DNA of 64,000 nucleotides, taken from Mantamonas sphyraenae. Lineage: Eukaryota > CRuMs > Mantamonadidae. Within the stretch, counting starts at the first letter, position 1. The number at the start of each line of letters is the position of its first letter. The position numbers and the translations under genes are program-made. Positions 62,125 to 64,000 of this stretch are shown piece by piece. The stretch is from contig JAPMXV010000052.1 in NCBI GenBank assembly GCA_026936335.1, positions 496,001 through 560,000 on the forward strand, read 5' to 3'. The notes below the pieces were generated by a model. The model ran no database searches and was not told the origin of the DNA. It saw only the letters and a list, made by a program, of their open reading frames with translations.

Positions 62125-64000
62125 TCATTCGAGCCGTTGGCGTTTGGAGGAGGAGGAGGAGGAGGAGGAGGAGGAAGGTTCTTTTCGCTTGGGCAGGGTG
62201 AAGGAGGGGATGGGGTAGGCGTTGACGAGTGCGACGGTGGTCGGACGGGTGGAGATGTGGGGTGTGATGCGGTCGATGAGGGTGTGGAGGAGGGTGTGCA
62301 GTGTGGCGTCGCTGGGTTTGGGTTTGTCAAGCCAGGCGATCTTGAGGGAGAGGGTGGTGACGCCGCGGGTGAGAGATCTGCTGATGGCAGTGGCAACGTG
62401 CTGGTAAGTGAGCTGTGGCCTGAGGAGGCGGACAAAGAAGGCCAAGTCGACAGGTGGCACGCCAACATTGCCCAGCACCAGGATGATGTGTCGCAGCAGG
62501 GACTGCAGGCTGCCGTTGTTGATCAGCTTGCGCAGTGCCTGGTGCTCGTGTGTGTGCTGATGGCGAGGGTGCTTGGCTGCGCGTGCCTTCATGTGTGCCA
62601 GCAGCGGCCGGAACTCCCGCGCCGTGCAGCTGCCACGCTCGTCGCTGGGAGAGGCACTGCTCCAGCCACTGCGCACAGACTCAGGATGCCACTTGTCCAC
62701 CTTGGTGGTGGTGAGGTGGTGGTCGTAGTCGCATTGTGTCCAGTGTGGGTCGCTGTCGTTGTCAGCAGGGCGTCGTGCTTCCTGCAGCCACTGCTGGGTC
62801 TGCTCGTGCTCCTTCCAGCTGGTGGGATGGGGCCTGTCGCCAAGTGTGTCCATCTCTGTCACAAGCAGGTGGAGGAGGGCGTAGTTTGGGTCGTGGGGCT
62901 CCTCCAGCCAGAACACCTTCAACTCAGCCTTTGTCACACCCGTGGCCAGACCAGCGTGGTTGATGGCAAATCTGCACGCCTTTTGATCCATGTCACGGCC
63001 GAGAAGGGTGAGGCAGAAGGCCAAGTCGCCCTGGGAGAGGGGAATGTTGCCCAGAGCGAGCAGGATCTGTCGGATCAGCGTGCGCATGGTGCCATCGCAG
63101 ACCACAACACGCGCCTGCAGGGTGATGAGGTCGGGGATGTCATCGATAGGATGCTCGTTGGCCAGAGCGTGCATGTGGTTCAGCAGTGCCGTGTGCTCCA
63201 TCTTGTTGCTGTGGGTGCGCTCGCTCTTGCGCCACTTTGTCCAACCACTGCGCACAACGCCATCTGGCAGTCCATCCTCGACGGCCACCTTCTCCTCCTC
63301 TGTAGGCTCGGGCAGAACAAGCTCCGGGATATCGAGGGTGTTGACGGCGTCGACGGTGGTGGGTCGGGTGGTGATGTGGGGTGTGATGCGGTCGATGAGG
63401 GTGTGGAGGAGGGTGTGCAGTGTGGCGTCGCTGGGTTGGGGGTTGTCGAGCCAGGCGATCTTGAGGGAGAGGGAGGTGACGCCCCGGGTGAGGTTGTTGC
63501 AGATGGTACTTTTAACCTTCTGGTAGGTGAGTTGTGGCCTGAGGAGGCGGACAAAGAAGGCCAGGTCGACAGGCGGCACGCCAACGTTGCCAAGCGCCAG
63601 GATGATGTGCCGCACCAGGGAGTGCAGGCTGCCGTTGTTGATCAGCTCACGCAGTGCATGGTGCTCGTGTGTGTGCTGATGGCGAGGGTGCTTGGCTGCA
63701 CGTGCCTTCATGTGTGCCAGCAGCGTCTGGAACTCCCGCGCCGTGCAGCTGCCACGCTCGTCTGCGGTGTTGCACCAGCCACTGCGCACAGACTCAGAAT
63801 GCCACTTGTCCACCTCGGTGGTGGTGGTGAGGTGGTGGTCGTAGTCGCATTGAGTCCAGTGTGGGTCGCTGTCGTTGTCAGCAGGGCGTCGTGCTTTCTG
63901 CAGCCGCAGCTGGGTCTGCTTGTGCTCCTTCCAGGTGGTGGGATGGGCTGTGTCGCCAAGAGTGTCCATCTCTGTCATGATGAGGTGGAGGAGGGCGTAG
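62125..64000 (-). CDS. Internally duplicated protein of unknown function (5' end beyond window)
   Basis: The frame is open to the right edge, so the gene is partial. At least 625 residues are visible. The protein is built from a tandem duplication of about 372 residues (see the repeat entry). Each copy contains two related modules, one with LVRHIILALGNVGVPPVDLAFFVRLLRPQLTY, the other with LIRQILLALGNIPLSQGDLAFCLTLLGRD. Alpha-helical modules are joined by linkers rich in His, Asp and Arg (HPRHQHTHEHH, DSDPHWTQCDYDHHL). The C-terminus has a run of serines and ends KRQRLE, a likely nuclear signal. I recognise no family. Lineage-specific expansion with repeat homogenisation is likely. Confidence 0.7.
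   Translation of the reverse strand, partial: YALLHLIMTEMDTLGDTAHPTTWKEHKQTQLRLQKARRPADNDSDPHWTQCDYDHHLTTTTEVDKWHSESVRSGWCNTADERGSCTAREFQTLLAHMKARAAKHPRHQHTHEHHALRELINNGSLHSLVRHIILALGNVGVPPVDLAFFVRLLRPQLTYQKVKSTICNNLTRGVTSLSLKIAWLDNPQPSDATLHTLLHTLIDRITPHITTRPTTVDAVNTLDIPELVLPEPTEEEKVAVEDGLPDGVVRSGWTKWRKSERTHSNKMEHTALLNHMHALANEHPIDDIPDLITLQARVVVCDGTMRTLIRQILLALGNIPLSQGDLAFCLTLLGRDMDQKACRFAINHAGLATGVTKAELKVFWLEEPHDPNYALLHLLVTEMDTLGDRPHPTSWKEHEQTQQWLQEARRPADNDSDPHWTQCDYDHHLTTTKVDKWHPESVRSGWSSASPSDERGSCTAREFRPLLAHMKARAAKHPRHQHTHEHQALRKLINNGSLQSLLRHIILVLGNVGVPPVDLAFFVRLLRPQLTYQHVATAISRSLTRGVTTLSLKIAWLDKPKPSDATLHTLLHTLIDRITPHISTRPTTVALVNAYPIPSFTLPKRKEPSSSSSSSSSSKRQRLE
62200..64000. repeat. Tandem coding repeat, period about 1.12 kb
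   Basis: The interval around 62200-62884 is repeated at about 63316-64000. Anchors are CAAG followed by GTGTCCATCTCTGTCA-type sequence at 62841 and 63957, and GTGTGATGCGGTCGATGAGG at 62262 and 63381. Spacing shifts by three bases where the upstream copy has one extra codon. Nucleotide identity by eye exceeds 85 percent in aligned stretches, suggesting recent duplication or gene conversion. The duplication runs off the right edge. Confidence 0.75.

Overview
The window is nuclear DNA of a compact, GC-rich, intron-containing eukaryotic genome, most likely a free-living unicellular protist. The evidence is a dense set of conserved eukaryotic genes (mRNA capping, polyadenylation, Mediator, retromer, autophagy, Rab, PKA, RNase P, ribosome biogenesis), each cut by short spliceosomal introns. 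Donors are GTACGT/GTGAGT/GTATGT-like, acceptors are CAG, and many introns carry a CTGAC branch-point-like motif. I cannot name the species. TAA, TAG and TGA all act as stops. Exon joins were worked out by eye from frame continuity and family conservation, and in the gene models given here the exon lengths sum to whole codons except where stated.

Layout, left to right. 0-13.6 kb: a coiled-coil protein, the mRNA cap methyltransferase, a bacterial-type ABC ATPase, retromer VPS26, an RNA ligase, a cyclin, the class III PI3-kinase VPS34, and an RNase P/MRP Rpp14-type subunit. 13.6-22.2 kb: Mediator MED12, an ER J-domain protein, and ATG8. 22.2-27.8 kb: a single uninterrupted 5-kb ORF whose C-terminus carries the TnpB/Fanzor RuvC and zinc-finger signature, followed by about 220 bp of strongly self-complementary sequence. 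This is the most interesting locus: a candidate eukaryotic RNA-guided nuclease (OMEGA/Fanzor) with a possible guide-scaffold RNA. 27.8-39.2 kb: PP4R3/SMEK, a bacterial-like 3-hydroxybutyrate dehydrogenase, a PLD3-like membrane nuclease divergent from a secreted 2H phosphoesterase, Rab2, ZC3H3-like, a BRD8-N-like protein, and a DUF427 protein. 39.2-51.5 kb: an ankyrin-containing PKA regulatory subunit, CPSF30, a two-TM protein, EMG1, a Nudix-like/DUSP12 fusion, an MPPED-type phosphoesterase, and CDC50. 51.7-64 kb: a tail-anchored ankyrin protein, a phytanoyl-CoA-type dioxygenase, a CPA2 antiporter, a TMEM35-like protein, ATG101, several uncharacterised membrane or secreted proteins, and an internally duplicated gene that runs off the right edge.

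Gene packing is extreme. Convergent stop codons may abut (55229/55230), divergent start codons may overlap (56511-56514), and same-strand neighbours may be 9-18 bp apart. VPS34, ATG8 and ATG101 all belong to autophagy, but most neighbours look functionally unrelated, so I do not infer operon-like organisation.
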